From Lineus longissimus (lineage: Eukaryota; Nemertea; Pilidiophora; Heteronemertea; Lineidae): DNA of 60,000 nucleotides. This document shows, piece by piece, positions 1-12,222 of this stretch. The notes under the pieces are model-generated. The model saw only the letters and a list, made by a program, of their open reading frames with translations, was not told where the DNA came from and made no database searches. The stretch's first letter is position 1, and each line of letters opens with the position of its first letter. The stretch is from contig NC_088312.1 of the NCBI RefSeq assembly GCF_910592395.1, positions 20,965,292 through 21,025,291 on the forward strand, written 5' to 3'. A program made the translations under genes and the position numbers.

Positions 1-802
1 AGTTTTTCGAGAGTCGATACAATTTTTACTGTGATTTTGCAACTGGTTCACTAACTCAATCAGGGGATAAATTGATGGATGGAAAAACATGGCTTAATCA
101 GTGTTGATGTTACCTGACCTATGAATCGTGTTTAGTTGATAACCGATCTGCCCCCATCCATTACGCTGCAGATACTATGAAATATCAACCACTTACCTCA
201 TAAATCTGGCATAAAATGCTTTGCATGAATGATAATGTTGACACATACCCACTTTTGAGGGGGAAAAATCATTTGTAACATTTTGATGAGCCAGATTACA
301 AAGTATAGCCACTATATTTCACAGCCAATTTCCATTTGCATTGCTGAACCACCCACTGAATGGAACTGTCAACTCTAAAAGCACCTCACAAAGGTACAAC
401 TGTAGTTTTGCCATGTCACTTAATGCAAATATTCACATTAGTTGCCAGGTTTGCCATTTTGACAGAAATTATCGCAATAACTGCCAGGGGAGAAGTCACA
501 ACCAAAGGAGAAGGCTGTGGGAAGAAAAATACACTTAGTTGAACTTATGATGAGGGAAATTGAATTGGCATGTGTTGCGATCGTATTTGTGATTGGTAAA
601 GCAACTACAAATGGGACTTTTATTGCAGTGACTTCAATAAGTGTCCCTTTGATGCGTGATAAACATTCCTTCTCTGCCGATAAACGTGACTAAACAAGAC
701 ATTTTCTTCTTCTGTTTCTCACAGAATTTTCCTCCTCTAAAGACCTCTGCGAGATCATGTTCTCTGGGAGCTCCGAGCTTCATGCTCGGCAACTCATCCA
801 GT
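1..802. other. Non-coding, nothing recognised
   Basis: AT-rich sequence with only short frames in conflicting phases. It may belong to an intron of the KCNQ1 gene or be intergenic. A weak precursor of the 97-bp repeat appears from about 732. Confidence 0.5.
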
Positions 803-1778
803 CTAAAAACCTCTGTGGCATGATGCCACCTGATCTCCCATTTACCTGTGTGTTCTTCCAGAAAAAGGCTCATCCACCCACCAGCTATAGAACAGTGACA
901 AGAAATCTAAAAACCTCTGCGACCTGACCTCACAGACATTTTCCGATGTGTACCACCAGAAAAAGGCTCATCCACCCTTCAGTTTAGGACAGTGACTAGA
1001 AATCTAAAAACCTCTGCGGCCTGACCTCACAGACATTTTCCGATGTGTGCCACCAGAAAAAGGCTCATCCACCCTTCAGTTTAGGACAGTGACTAGAAAT
1101 CTAAAAACCTCTGCGGCCTGACCTCACAGACATTTTCCGATGTGTACCACCAGAAAAAGGCTCATCCACCCTTCAGTTTAGGACAGTGACAAGAAAACTA
1201 AAAACCTCTGCGGCCTGACCTCACACACATTTTCCGATGTGTACCACCAAAAAAAGGCTCATCCACCCTTCAGTTTAGGACAGTGACTAGAAATCTAAAA
1301 ACCTCTGCGGCCTGACCTCACAGACATTTTCCGATGTGTACCACCAAAAAAAGGCTCATCCACCCTTCAGTTTAGGACAGTGACTAGAAATCTAAAAACC
1401 TCTGCGGCCTGACCTCACAGACATTTTCCGATGTGTACCACCAAAAAAAGGCTCATTCACCCTTCAGTTTAGGACAGTGACTAGAAATCTAAAAACCTTT
1501 GCGGCCTGACCTCACAGACATTTCCGATGTGTACCACCAAAAAAAGGCTCATTCACCCTTCAGTTTAGGACAGTGACTAGAAATCTGAAAACCTCTGCGG
1601 CCTGACCTCACAGACATTTACGATGAGTACCACCAGAAAAAGGCTCCTCCACCCTTTAGTTCATGGATAGTGACTAGAAATCTAAAAACCTCTTGGGGAT
1701 CATCTCACAGGCCTTTTCTTCTTTGTGCTACAAGAAACGGCTCACCCTCCCTTCAGTTTAGGACAGCAGCTAGAGAGC
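803..1778. repeat. 97-bp tandem repeat (minisatellite), about 10 units
   Basis: Units starting ctaaaaacctctgcggcctg recur at 907, 1004, 1101, 1198, 1295, 1392, 1489, 1585 and 1682, a strict 97-bp spacing with one 96-bp step from a lost T. A diverged unit begins at 803, and a shorter fragment with cctctaaagacctctgcgag lies near 732. Central units differ by only a few bases, edge units by more, as expected for an array homogenised in its middle. No unit has a consistent open frame. Confidence 0.93.
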
Positions 1779-4700
1779 TCTCAGCTGCCTCCATCAAGTC
1801 ACCACAAAACCAGCTGGTATCTCCCATTAGGCAGGTTATTGAATATCTAATATTCATAGCCCTATCGCTGATGCTTCCCGACCGCGATAATCCAGTCTGC
1901 GTGTGCGGTGGCTATCATAGCAGGAATGAAATGTGAATGTGATGAACAGTAATAGCTTTTAGAGTCACATGGCTCAAACGTAATGGGCTGTGGCGTCCTG
2001 CTGGACCAAATTTCTCAACCCTTATGTCAGCATCTTCGATCCCTAGGGAGACCCAGCAACATTTCTGATGTGCTCATTTACCCGGTTCTTATCAGGTGGC
2101 AAGACTAGGCATTATTTTGAATTTAAAACCACATTTGTGACTAGAAAAGATTTACCACTTGTTGATCAGCTCAAAAAAAACTACAGAAAGAATAATTATG
2201 TTCTTCTGCAGTTTTGTCTTGCGAAGTATGTCTAACATGTCATAAGTGTCGTGTCTGTGGTCATAAGGAAACGAGCCTGTACCATCAGGATGCAGAAACC
2301 ATTGCCTGTAACTATTGGCTGCTCTCCCATTCCCAATGATATGCGATCTTTGACGTTGAGACAACAATCGTAACATGACCAACCTCAGTGGTATAGGAGG
2401 AATATTATCCTATTGGTGCATTCATGCAATCCAGGGCCTGACCTAGACCTATGACATGTGCCATGTGGTGACCTGTGACCAATATCATAGCCAGTTAGCA
2501 AAAACCAGCTCTGTTCAGGCCAGCCACCCACCTGAATAAAGGACATGTGAATAATCATAAGCAAATTTTTTTTTGATTCCCTGACCGGGAGCCCTTTGGG
2601 TTGGATACAGAAGCCACTGGAGTGCGATGTACCTCTTTCATGTGGGATTATTGACGGCTTCTGCTTTGAGACAGCCAACCTCAACAGTTTTGGCGGTTGA
2701 CTGACCATTGGAAGTTTTTTTCCGTTTGGATGATAGCGACTCCTCTTCTATACATCACTTCAAACGGGTCATTGGCTAGGAGTGACGTGCTGGTGGTGAA
2801 GCACCTTGCAGTTTCAAACAAGAAAGTTTTGTGGCAGCAACCTATGACAATTGTCGCATGAGACAAAACTATCTCGTTTGCAAGGCCATCGCAGGTGCTC
2901 GCAACAAGTGGCTGTCACCACTGCATATACCTTGTTCTTCTGCGTTCAGGCATTACATGACCTTTGCAACATATCCTCAGGTCATGTGCTGCGACAAAAT
3001 CAGCTGTTCGCTGGAGGTCTAGCTTCGGTGGTGCCCCACAGCTTAGTCTTCAGTGACTTCAGTAACTTTGATTCACCTAGTGATTACCAGTTTTACCGGC
3101 AGATGAGAAATCTTTTTGTCACGAATTGCAGTGATAATTATCACCTGTGGCTGCGACATAAATCACCTGTTTGAAGATGTAACCAAGTACCTCAGGTCAC
3201 AGACAATTACTGGTCTCCGCCCGCCCATCTCAAATATTTCCCAATCAAGCTTTCCCGCTTTGACGTGACCAACCTCAACGGTCTTAGGGGTTGAATGACC
3301 ATCGTATCTAATAAATATTGAGGAAGACATCTTTCTCCTCTTTCTATTCATCGGTGGAACGGGGTTCGTCTGTCAGTGGATTATTGGTATGAAGATACGT
3401 ACATCAAAGTACCACTAATGTATGCCCCCAGTCTGGCCCTCTGAATAGGGAATGAAAGTTGGGCGTCTTCTTATAAAAAAGATACAAGTTCCCAGGATTA
3501 AAGCCAATCTTGACAAAAAAGGCACTAACAAGAAGCACTGATGGAAACCTTTCAAATAAATGGTCATGTCAATAGGTTTTGTATTGGTCATGTCAGAACA
3601 CCAATTTCATCAGACTCATCATTGCTTTTGAAAGGCAAGCTCTATTCCATTACTTTATATACTGGGCCTCTCATGCCAATGACCTGAAAATTGCCTGCAC
3701 AGGCCAATTGGCATTGATTTCTTGGGAACATGGTAGGTTCAGAAGATAGTTAGATTGGTTGATGAAGATTAAGGCTACTTTTATCCTTGTTTTATGTCAC
3801 TTTTACCTATATATGTCAAGCAAACAGTTACATGTTGCTCTCTCTCCCAAGTACAGAATGTAGAAAACTAGGCAAAAGAGTACAAAAGGACAAACAGATA
3901 TGTTTAAATGTCAATCCTTATTCCCAGACTAAATAATTAGTCTTTTTCAGCTTCAGTAGTCTTTGATGTAATTCTTTAGAAAAGAGCATGTATGGTCACT
4001 AACTGGATTATACAATGAATGACAAATTACGTATTTATAAGTATAATATTATAGCGGGTTGCTATAAATGTGAAGAGAAAGGCATGTGTGCTGTTACCAT
4101 GACGACGAGAAAACTTCAGGTGGAAATTAGTGAGAAAATGGTTTGAAATGATTTCGTGAATTATTTAACAGGTTAGCTGTTGATATGATATTGGATCAAG
4201 TTACATGACCTGTTGTCCGGTTTTCATGTTGTTGTATTTGACAATAACAATAGATAAGGGTGCCAGTTTGTAGAAGTTGACCTTGAAGCGTATGGCTAAA
4301 AAATGACATTTCTCTGCACCCCAATTTTGCATAGTATTGGAGCTTAAGATCAGTGCTCACAAAAGCTGACAGGGGCCATTATTTCCACTGCACTACGCCA
4401 ACAGCCCCTGACCCTAATTGGATTGAGATCTGACCACCTTTACCAGCATGCCACTCTATTCAGTCGATGCTGAGTTGAACAAAAGTCTCATCAAGCTAAC
4501 GTATGATTCTGTTTTACCTCATGAACCCTATTTCTAATCTTCGGCAGTCCTGGCATAAAATAATTGTCAAATCTATGATTTGATGTTCCAAAGACGGAAA
4601 TTTCCGCTGCGAGGGAGCAATTTATTTCAATATTATCACTGTGTATCGTCTTGGGAGTGCTCGTTAAATTCATTATTAACGGAGTAGCATCTTCTCGTGT

Positions 4701-5094
4701 CATTGGCTCCGTTCTCTGCTCGATGAAGCAAAAGTTACCATAGCGTTCAGACGATGCTGAGAAAATGATGGCAATAATACCTAATTTAGTATCAGCCAAG
4801 TGCCTGGGGTGTTTTCTTGTGAGGAACGGTGTGTCTTTCTGAGGATAGTGCATGCATCCTGGTGCAATATTGTTTAATGATGTGAACATTTTAATGAGAA
4901 GCTGTTGAAATCTTTTCTCGGTTTTGAAAGGTGTTCTGATCAGTTGAAGCAAAAATACATAAGCTGACCAAAAAAACTGGCAAAAAGGATGGTAAAATAT
5001 GAGAATCACTTGAGCTAATATATATCACAGCTTTCTCCTCACTCATTACTGCCAGCAGCAAGCAAGGAAATTGACAAGCAGCAAGGTGTTGTCT
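1779..5094. other. Non-coding, with diverged dispersed repeats
   Basis: No coding exon recognised. Short related phrases (gaccaacctcaacggt and variants) recur near 2376, 2677 and 3267, suggesting an old, strongly diverged repeat. The 172-codon minus-strand frame at 4491-5009 has no recognisable domain and is probably chance. Confidence 0.4.
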
Positions 5095-5890
5095 TGTATG
5101 GTGTGGTTGCTTGCCAACCACTTCCTGACTTGGGTCCTTTCATGATGTCGCAATCTGTAGGATTCCATTGTGTTCTGATCGGAGCCCAGCGTGGTGCCGA
5201 AGGGATCGTTGTTTGATAGGGGAGATTCATGTATAGAAGCGTCTTGCAGAGATGCGTGCAGTTGATCACAGTCAGAGAAGACATCACAGCTAGTGACACT
5301 TACAGCTTCTAGTTTCAAAGGTGTCTACCCACGAGCAGCAGTAATTGACAATACCGACTGCAATACTGTTTGCTAAGAAGGTTGATGTGGTGGTTTTGCC
5401 TGACAGCTAAGGCCCGTCCCCATCTTTATCTAATCACAATCAGTATGATTCCATTGTCTCCTGATCAGCGCCCAGCATGGTGCCCAAGGGGTCGGGTGGT
5501 CTTTTGATACAGGAGGTTCATGTATAGAAGCGTCTTGGAGAGATGCGTGCAGTTGATCACAGTCTGTGGAGACATCACAACTTGTGGCAAAAGTTTCAAA
5601 TGTGTCCTACCCACGAGCAGCAATGAAGAAATTGACAAGATACCGCAATACTGCAAGCGGTAAAAGGCTAATGTGGCGTTGTTGCCTTGGAACCACGGAA
5701 GCTTTCCTGTCTTCATTTATTACGAATGTCGCAATCAGTATGATGCTATTGTCTCCTGATTGAGGCCCAGCATGGTGCCCGAGGGGTCGTCTTGTCTTGT
5801 GATATGGAAGCGTCATGTTCATGAATGTCTTCGAGGTGACTGCACTACCACAATAATCACCGTATATGAAGGCATTGCTGCACACCTCTT
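5095..5890. repeat. About 290-bp tandem repeat, 2.7 diverged copies
   Basis: The block around gattccattgtgttctgat followed by a cagcgtggtgcc phrase at about 5160 recurs near 5450 and 5743. The following block atgtatagaagcgtcttg at about 5229 recurs near 5520, and a related goa-diverged form lies near 5805. Copies share perhaps three quarters of their bases. The overlapping short frames in this stretch are in inconsistent phases between copies, so I do not regard them as genes. Confidence 0.75.
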
Positions 5891-7740
5891 GGCACTGCAG
5901 CAGTGTTCAGGTTATGAAATCTGGACTCTTACTCTAGCCGAAGACATCATCACCAGGCCACAGTAAACCCAATTGACGCTTAACCGTAGCTCATCCCACC
6001 TTGGGAGAGGACAACTTCATGGAGAATAACACCTTTAAAATGCTAAAGAAGAAGTTTGAAAGGATGCTGGTGGTAGACCAAAGCTGAGAAATTGCAAAAA
6101 AACATAGACAAAAGAAATATTTCGAAGAAAGCGCAGAGTAGTTAGATTAATGGACCAGCTGTTTTTGACTACAATTTCATTATGATCACGAGTTTGCCCA
6201 CCTAACCAAATTATCACAGGTATTCAAGTCAGATGAGATCTTACCACCTGTGGGAGTTTCGTAAGCTGAAACAAAGCACCACACAGAGATGCAATAAATA
6301 TCACTGCGATGAGTGATTAAACGCCATCAGTTGCTTAGTGATGCATGACTGCTGTGAAATCGAAAATGTCTGACAATTGACAAAATCTGTTGAAGAATGC
6401 TGTGCCAATATTTTGCATAATTGGTTATTTTGACTTTCGTCCATGTGTAAGGTTAGGAGTGCTGCCTGAGAAGGTAAAAACACCACCAGTCTTAAAGGTC
6501 ACCCCCAAGTTGATTTGATCTGAGCTAGATATTGCCATCTTCAGCGATAGGTATCTGCATCGTATTCTCGAGGAACATCAATCACATAGCGTGCCCCTAC
6601 TGTGATCGTGTCCATCATTCAATGGCCGTACTCCTAACTGTCATTTTACCGATGGCGAAATCAAACACTCTTGGATCTGGACACGAAATAGATTGAGGAG
6701 AAAATAGCCAATATCCGTCATGAATATTGGGCAAGATGATCACCCCAATCGTATTCCAAGTACGTTTTCGTTCTGCCTTAGTGACTAGCTACACGAACGC
6801 AGACATCACCGTAACTTCTTGATTTAAGTATATGATTATCTTCTAACAAGAACAATCAAACCAGTTTGATTTTAAGCGACAAGAATCACTTTTTGCCAGC
6901 AACGGAAATTGGTGACTGCCAGCTGCAGCAGTCAGTGTCATCTCTGTGGCGGCAGCAAAGATTTGGATATAGGCAACAAAATTCACTACATCAACAATAC
7001 AACTGTAGTTTCCAACACAGCAAGAAACCGTGTAGTTTTCAAAGGTGTTTAATCAGTTTTGATATACTGTTGAAACTGACCAGAAAGCCTTAGTTTGAAA
7101 GCAAAAAACTGCCTCGGTTATCCACTGTAGTGGAATCCAACCCTTTTTTGAGTGGATTCATCATAAGAAAGCAAAATGCTGCTTTGTTTCCACGAATAAT
7201 GTAGGCATTTTAGGGATTTATTTCACCAGGTTGTGTTGGTAGAATTCCCACAGGTGGCAAGAACTTTTCTTGGGTTGAATCAACTCACACCATGCAATGT
7301 TGTCATCTGAATCTAACTGCTAATAGTGCATGCCAATTTAGCAATTAACTTCTGTGGATTCCTCTTGAGACAAAGAAAAGCTGCTTCTTTTCTTTTAGAG
7401 TGAAATTTATTTTACCTCAATCGATGATGCGTTGAAATTGTTTCACCAGGTTGAAGACGTCCAACTCAATTCTCACGGGTGGCAGAATCTTGTCTGGGGT
7501 TGATTCAACTCACGGCAGTCAACAGCGACATTGTCATGAGAATTCTGACCACTTAGAGTGCATTCCACCTCGTCTGTCACTCGTCTCAACTGTCACTCGT
7601 CTGGATTCCTCTTGAGACTAAGAATTGCTTGGTCATCAGAATCAACATTATCTTTAATGCAGTGGCTCTTGTTTGTGACCATTAGCCATATGCTGCAAGT
7701 TTTACAAAGTGGGTAGCATGAGCTACCAACTTTCAATAGC
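5891..7740. other. Non-coding, nothing firm recognised
   Basis: Two loosely similar stretches near 7215-7280 and 7440-7510 share phrases such as ttcaccaggttg and gattcaactcac, indicating a diverged local duplication of roughly 225 bp. No exon with convincing splice sites and family similarity was seen. Confidence 0.4.
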
Positions 7741-8083
7741 TTAAAGGGAACTGAAACCGCCAAGCCAGTTCGTATGACCTCGTTTTCATTTCCCGCGTAT
7801 CGGGTGATCAGAACGAGGCATGAATGAAACATGGCGCCTAGCTGTCAATCATTGAGTGACGTCACTACTATGGAATTTACTACGAAAACTCATGAATGAA
7901 AGATCGCATGACTCACGTGATTCTCACATGATTCTCAATAATAGCAAATTGAACTGCGCATGCTCGGGCACTGGGGGCGGAGCTACAAATCTGAACTCGA
8001 ATAGGAAGTTGGAAGTTTGACTTTCTCGGGCGGTGAAAGTCGAAAAGTTGAATAAATCGCTCGGCGGTTCCAGTTCCCTTTAA
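7741..8083. mobile_element. TTAA-flanked MITE (piggyBac-type target site)
   Basis: The element begins TTAA plus AGGGAACTGAAACCGCC and ends with the inverse GGCGGTTCCAGTTCCCT plus TTAA. The inverted ends match over 17 bp with one mismatch and are bounded by TTAA on both sides, the target duplicated by piggyBac-superfamily transposases. At about 343 bp with no long frame it is non-autonomous. It contains an internal gtgacgtcac motif near 7858. Confidence 0.8.
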
Positions 8084-9920
8084 TGGTCAAGGAGTAATAA
8101 CCACATATTTCAACAAACCTATTTGAACGATTCGTTTCGCCAAGCTGTAAAGCCGAAGTCTCTCCCAGGTGGTATGATGAACTGTCTGACTTGGAGGAAT
8201 GCTGCAGTAATCTGATTAGGAGGGCAAAGGGGTCATGGTGAAATCAAAGTTAAGACAGCTGCACCATTTATCTTACTTCTTTGCACTTTGGCGAAGGCCT
8301 TTTTTCCTCTCTCGGCAATTGTATTGCAAGTTTTTCGTTGTCGACTTCCATCATCCATAGCACTAAAGATTTGAGAATTTCCTAGAACACTCGGCAACTG
8401 CCAATGATTTTGTTGGAATGATGATGAAAATTGCCACGGAGGATAGAAGAAAGTGTGAGCACAAAAGATATGATGCCTGGCAGTATCAGAATATTCTGTT
8501 TTAGTGGTAGCTACGGGCAATCCCATCAAGCAAGAGCCATACTATCGTTGAGTCTGATCTCTCAGCACATTTTGCAAACATTTTGTGTTCTAGAGCACAC
8601 TTTTTGTGTCATTTCCCTGTTGTATCATGTGATTTAGCATGACAGGGGTATACAAATAGCACCCAAGTGTGTCCAAGTAAGAAATGTGATGTCATTTACC
8701 CGCTCTGTGAACTGATTGAGCAGTAGCTGGACTGCGTGCAACATGACAGAAAGCTGACAGAACAAATCCTCAGATTGTTATTCTGTTCCATTGTCACTGA
8801 GCTACCTCACCCAATGAATCTAATGTAAAACTGACTTAACAGGGTTCACCCTGTCTCAGGTAGCTGATCAGAAAGTGGACAGACCGTCCTTTTAAAAATT
8901 GTCAATACCTGCTACTTAACGTCTGGACCTTGCTTGACCTGACGATTGGAAATGTCTGTTCCCATCCGCTGTCTGTCAATTAGCCGATGATGATATTTGA
9001 GGACAACGTGACCATCACAGACACACCACGTAGCTCACTCGCGTCTTGATCGAGCTGTCGTCTGAAAGTTCTGATAGGAATTAGTCATTATTGGAAGATG
9101 CATTTCCTAACTAACGCAACAACAACGTTAGTGCAATTCATCCTTGAGCCGTTGGTCAACGAATGATTATTCACAGCGCAGTAATTGACAACCAGCGGAA
9201 GAGAGGATGAGTTGAGGAGACAGCCTGTTTCCACTTGTCGGCTTTAACAAGCCCAGCTCCTCTACTGTATCCCCCAGTTTTATGGCTCGGTCAGGACTTG
9301 GATGGGTGAACGGTCCTCACCACAACCTTACCTGTGCAGACTGTCCTTACCACCTTCTGCTAGCCATTGCCATGATCCAGGGTTAAATCAATTGACCAAT
9401 CTCGGGAGTACTCTTGAATGATATTGGCCAGTCGATTACTTGCGCTGGAGTTGGCTTGTAATTTACTAGTTCTTGTTGTTGTTTGGTGATTCTGGACAGT
9501 GCCGTGTGGCTTTGTCATGGTCCTTGGTGCATCTATACCGATCTACGGGTGTGTGCGCTGATCTATCTTTCTGAAAGGAGGCGACTTTAAGATTGATGTT
9601 TACTGTTGGTATGCACCTTGACCTGTAGAGCACCACATGGTTTTAGACTGTCCCAGTCTCCTCTGTCCAGACTATGCCCAGATTCAGGGACAAGATAATA
9701 GACCAATCTCAAATTAACCACTGGTTGATATCAGGACAGTGATTGCTTTGTGTCTGTGTTTGGATTGTAATTGTCTCGTTCTTGTCATTATTTGTTTATA
9801 CATGTACTGGGCACACTGCTTAATGGTTCTAACCATTGGTTTGTACTGCAGCTTCAATGGTGCAGGGCAGCGCGTGGGTCTCGCGCGTAGGCTGTCCCAG
9901 CCTTAGCTTCCTTCACCTTA
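8084..9920. other. Non-coding, nothing recognised
   Basis: Only short frames. Two stretches near 9270-9440 and 9590-9760 share phrases (a tgcccagattcagggaca-like block, accaatctc, ttcttgt) and are probably diverged copies of an unidentified repeat. Confidence 0.4.
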
Positions 9921-10593
9921 GCCCTGGCTGGTTACAGGAAAATTCGTCCCCAGAAAATTTGTCCCCGAGGATAATTCGTCCCCAGAAAATTTTACAAAGT
10001 TGAAAGTTTCTGACTTTACTTTCTAAGACTCTTTTTTCTTGTCGAATGGACTGTAGTAATAACCTACTTTCGATTTTTCTCATTCAGTGTAACATCTCTC
10101 TTTACTACCCTACTAGCTAGTTACCTACCCCACTATTTTCATAGTAGGTAGAGGTAGGCAGGCGAAATATTGTATTGAAGAATTTAGAGCTTTTCTTTCA
10201 TTCTGACCAGTAAAAATACTTATTTAAAAAAATATAAATTATTTCGCCTGCCTACCTCTACCAACTATGAAAATAGTGGGGTAGGTAATAGCTAGTAGGG
10301 TAGTAAAGAGAGATATAACACTGAATGAGAAAAGTCGAAAGTAGTAAGTAGTAGTTATTACCAGAAAGTAATGTCAGAAGCTTTCAACTTTTGTTAAATT
10401 TTCTGGGGAGGTATTTTCCAGGGACGAATTTTCCTCGGGGACAAATAGTCTGGGGACGAATTTTCCTCTGGGACGAATTTTCCAGGGACGAATTATCCTT
10501 GGGGACAAATTATCCGGGGACGAATTTTCCTAGGGGACGAATTTTCCGGGTAGGGGTTTTCCGGGGACGAATTTTCCTAGAGCCGCCCTGGCT
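9921..10593. mobile_element. Foldback element with long inverted repeats and 9-bp target duplication
   Basis: A direct repeat GCCCTGGCT at 9921-9929 and 10585-10593 brackets the element. Its termini are inverted: GGTTACAGGAAAATTCG on the left matches the complement of the right end with three mismatches. Each arm continues for about 300 bp, and a short AT-rich spacer around 10175-10245 separates them. The right arm carries a run of GGGGACGAATTTTCC-like 15-bp units (about 10404-10577), the left arm a shorter run in the opposite direction. Subterminal short tandem repeats and a 9-bp duplication are typical of Foldback elements and of some Mutator-like elements. No transposase frame is present. 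The 69-codon frame at 10391-10600 is simply the 15-bp repeat translated. Confidence 0.88.
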
Positions 10594-11484
10594 ATACTGA
10601 AGAACTGCCCCATTTTAAGGTGACCAGACACTATCTCTAATGGCAGGATAACCATTTGATACCATGGCCAGAAAAGCTGTGCCATGCCATTAAACATCAC
10701 AGTATAAACTGTATAGTCTGATATAGACTTATTTATGGCCTCTGTTTGTGCCCACTTTGATTAAGAACACAGCAGCTCTCTTGCTAGCCACTTAGCTTGG
10801 CTTGAAAGGTTGCCCTAAGTGCTCTGAAATTGATGCCGCAAAATGTTAGCATGACGTCGGCAATGACGAAGGGATGCTGTCTGGTGTGGATACATGTACA
10901 GATTCAAGCTGCACCCAGGAAAATGCATGCATTCGTGGAAATAAATGAAGCAAAATCATCCATTTGTGGAAATGAATAGAAGCAAAATCTTAATTGGATG
11001 ATTACGCAAATATTCAGGGCTGTGAAAATGAACAGGTTTACAGTATCTGTATTTTATGCTTATGCCATTCAGTTACACAGGTATGCCAAAACTCTCTATT
11101 CTTTGACCTTGACCTCTCAGTTACTACTATTAGTTCTTGTTACCACAAGCAAACCGTTTGCTAGCTGTGGGCAAATAATACCCATGACACTCTCTCAGTA
11201 AATTATCGTCAGGCCAAGGGGTTTTATTGATGTTTCTCTGATCTGATCGGGAAATCTGGAGGGGTTTTCGATTAACATGTTGACTGCCCATCTACTATTG
11301 AATTCAGAGGCTGGGTCCTGTCTCTCTGCTGGCAATACGGTCAGGGTAAGTGTTTTCATAGGGGATAAATGGTTTGTGGTGATGAGTAACTTATTTTGTA
11401 TATCTTGACCATTGTTGTGGAAAGATAACCTTCTCTCCTGAAAACCGAACTTGAAACAATTCATCATCATCATCATCCTTCCTA
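10594..11484. other. Non-coding, nothing recognised
   Basis: AT-rich sequence without recognisable exons. A (cat)n microsatellite at about 11459-11478 directly precedes the Harbinger element; a similar run lies on its far side at about 12277-12300. Confidence 0.45.
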
Positions 11485-11738
11485 TCTGTACACACTGACA
11501 ACATTTTGGGAAACATGTTGGCCAACATGTTGTCCAGGTGCGATGTTATCGAAAATGTTGGCAGTGTGTACAGTTCGGAAACATTCGGTAACATGTTGGC
11601 CAAATGTTGCTCAAATGTTGTCGAAATAATACAAAATCAATTTTGTTGCCGAGATGCTAATGATGTTGTCGAGTTTTATCCAATCAGAAATAGGCCACAA
11701 ATCACATGATCTACCTTAAGCCATGTGATGTAGTCAAA

Positions 11739-11885
11739 ATGGCAGCCTCAAGCAAGGAATGGTTACTGAGTGAAGTTGAACAACTTATTGCAGTATGAGA
11801 AAGTTGTGCCTGTTTATGGGATGTAACATCCAGGGAATATAAAGACAAGAACAAAAAGAAAGCTGCTATTCTAGAAATAGCTACA
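11739..11885 (+). pseudogene. Fragment of Harbinger MADF/Myb-like DNA-binding protein
   Basis: An ATG at 11739 opens MAASSKEWLLSEVEQLIAV, then an in-frame TGA at 11796, after which the same frame continues with CACLWDVTSREYKDKNKKK and a short helix. The pattern LI..V....CLWD....EYKD...K..A...IA is the first half of a MADF domain, the DNA-binding partner encoded by Harbinger transposons. The remainder is missing: the frame meets the oppositely oriented nuclease fragment at about 11885. Stop codon and truncation make it non-functional. Confidence 0.72.
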
Positions 11886-12037
11886 AAATTTGCCCCATGC
11901 TGGTGTCTCATATAAATCCATGGTCTTGTCCACACTCTTTTCTCATCTTTACGTCTTCTTCGCCATCTTTCAATCAGGATACGTAAAATTATGGCAGAGC
12001 CACCGACAATACATCTTCTTCTCTTGGAATCTTCCAT
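11886..12037 (-). pseudogene. N-terminal fragment of Harbinger nuclease
   Basis: The minus strand read from 12037 gives a basic peptide including RWRRRRKDEKRVWTRPWIY followed by MRHQHGANF. The R-rich stretch followed by VW.RPW and a Q/H-G-A motif is the usual N-terminus of the Harbinger DDE nuclease. The catalytic part is absent. The fragment abuts the MADF fragment head-on, so the deletion removed the 3' ends of both convergent genes. Confidence 0.68.
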
Positions 12038-12222
12038 TGTTTATGAATTTCCCTCAAAAATATTCCCTCAAAAATCCTCATTTCTCGGAAACATTCGACA
12101 ACAAGTTGCCCAACATGTTGTCGAATGTTGTCATGTGTATACAGGGCAAAATTTTCGATAACATCGCACCTGGACAACATGTTGGCCAACATGTTTCCCA
12201 AAATGTTGTCAGTGTGTACAGA

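Larger units (their letters stand above)
11485..12222. mobile_element. Internally deleted PIF/Harbinger-like element
   Basis: Long inverted ends start CTGTACACACTGACAAC on the left and end with the complementary form on the right, extending over about 90 bp. Each end unit is itself an imperfect palindrome with a second gtgtgtacag-like border inside (about 11565 and 12140). Inside are the 5' parts of two facing genes: a MADF/Myb-like protein on + and a nuclease on -. Both families are the two standard Harbinger genes. No clear 3-bp target duplication is seen. The element cannot supply its own transposase. Confidence 0.75.

Noticed and set aside
803-1778. Regular repeats considered as a CRISPR-like array
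   Set aside because: The whole 97-bp unit repeats without unique spacers, and the genome is eukaryotic; it is a minisatellite.
4491-5009. 172-codon frame on the minus strand
   Set aside because: No domain, no coding-like composition and no splice context; lies in AT-rich repeat-bearing sequence. Treated as chance.
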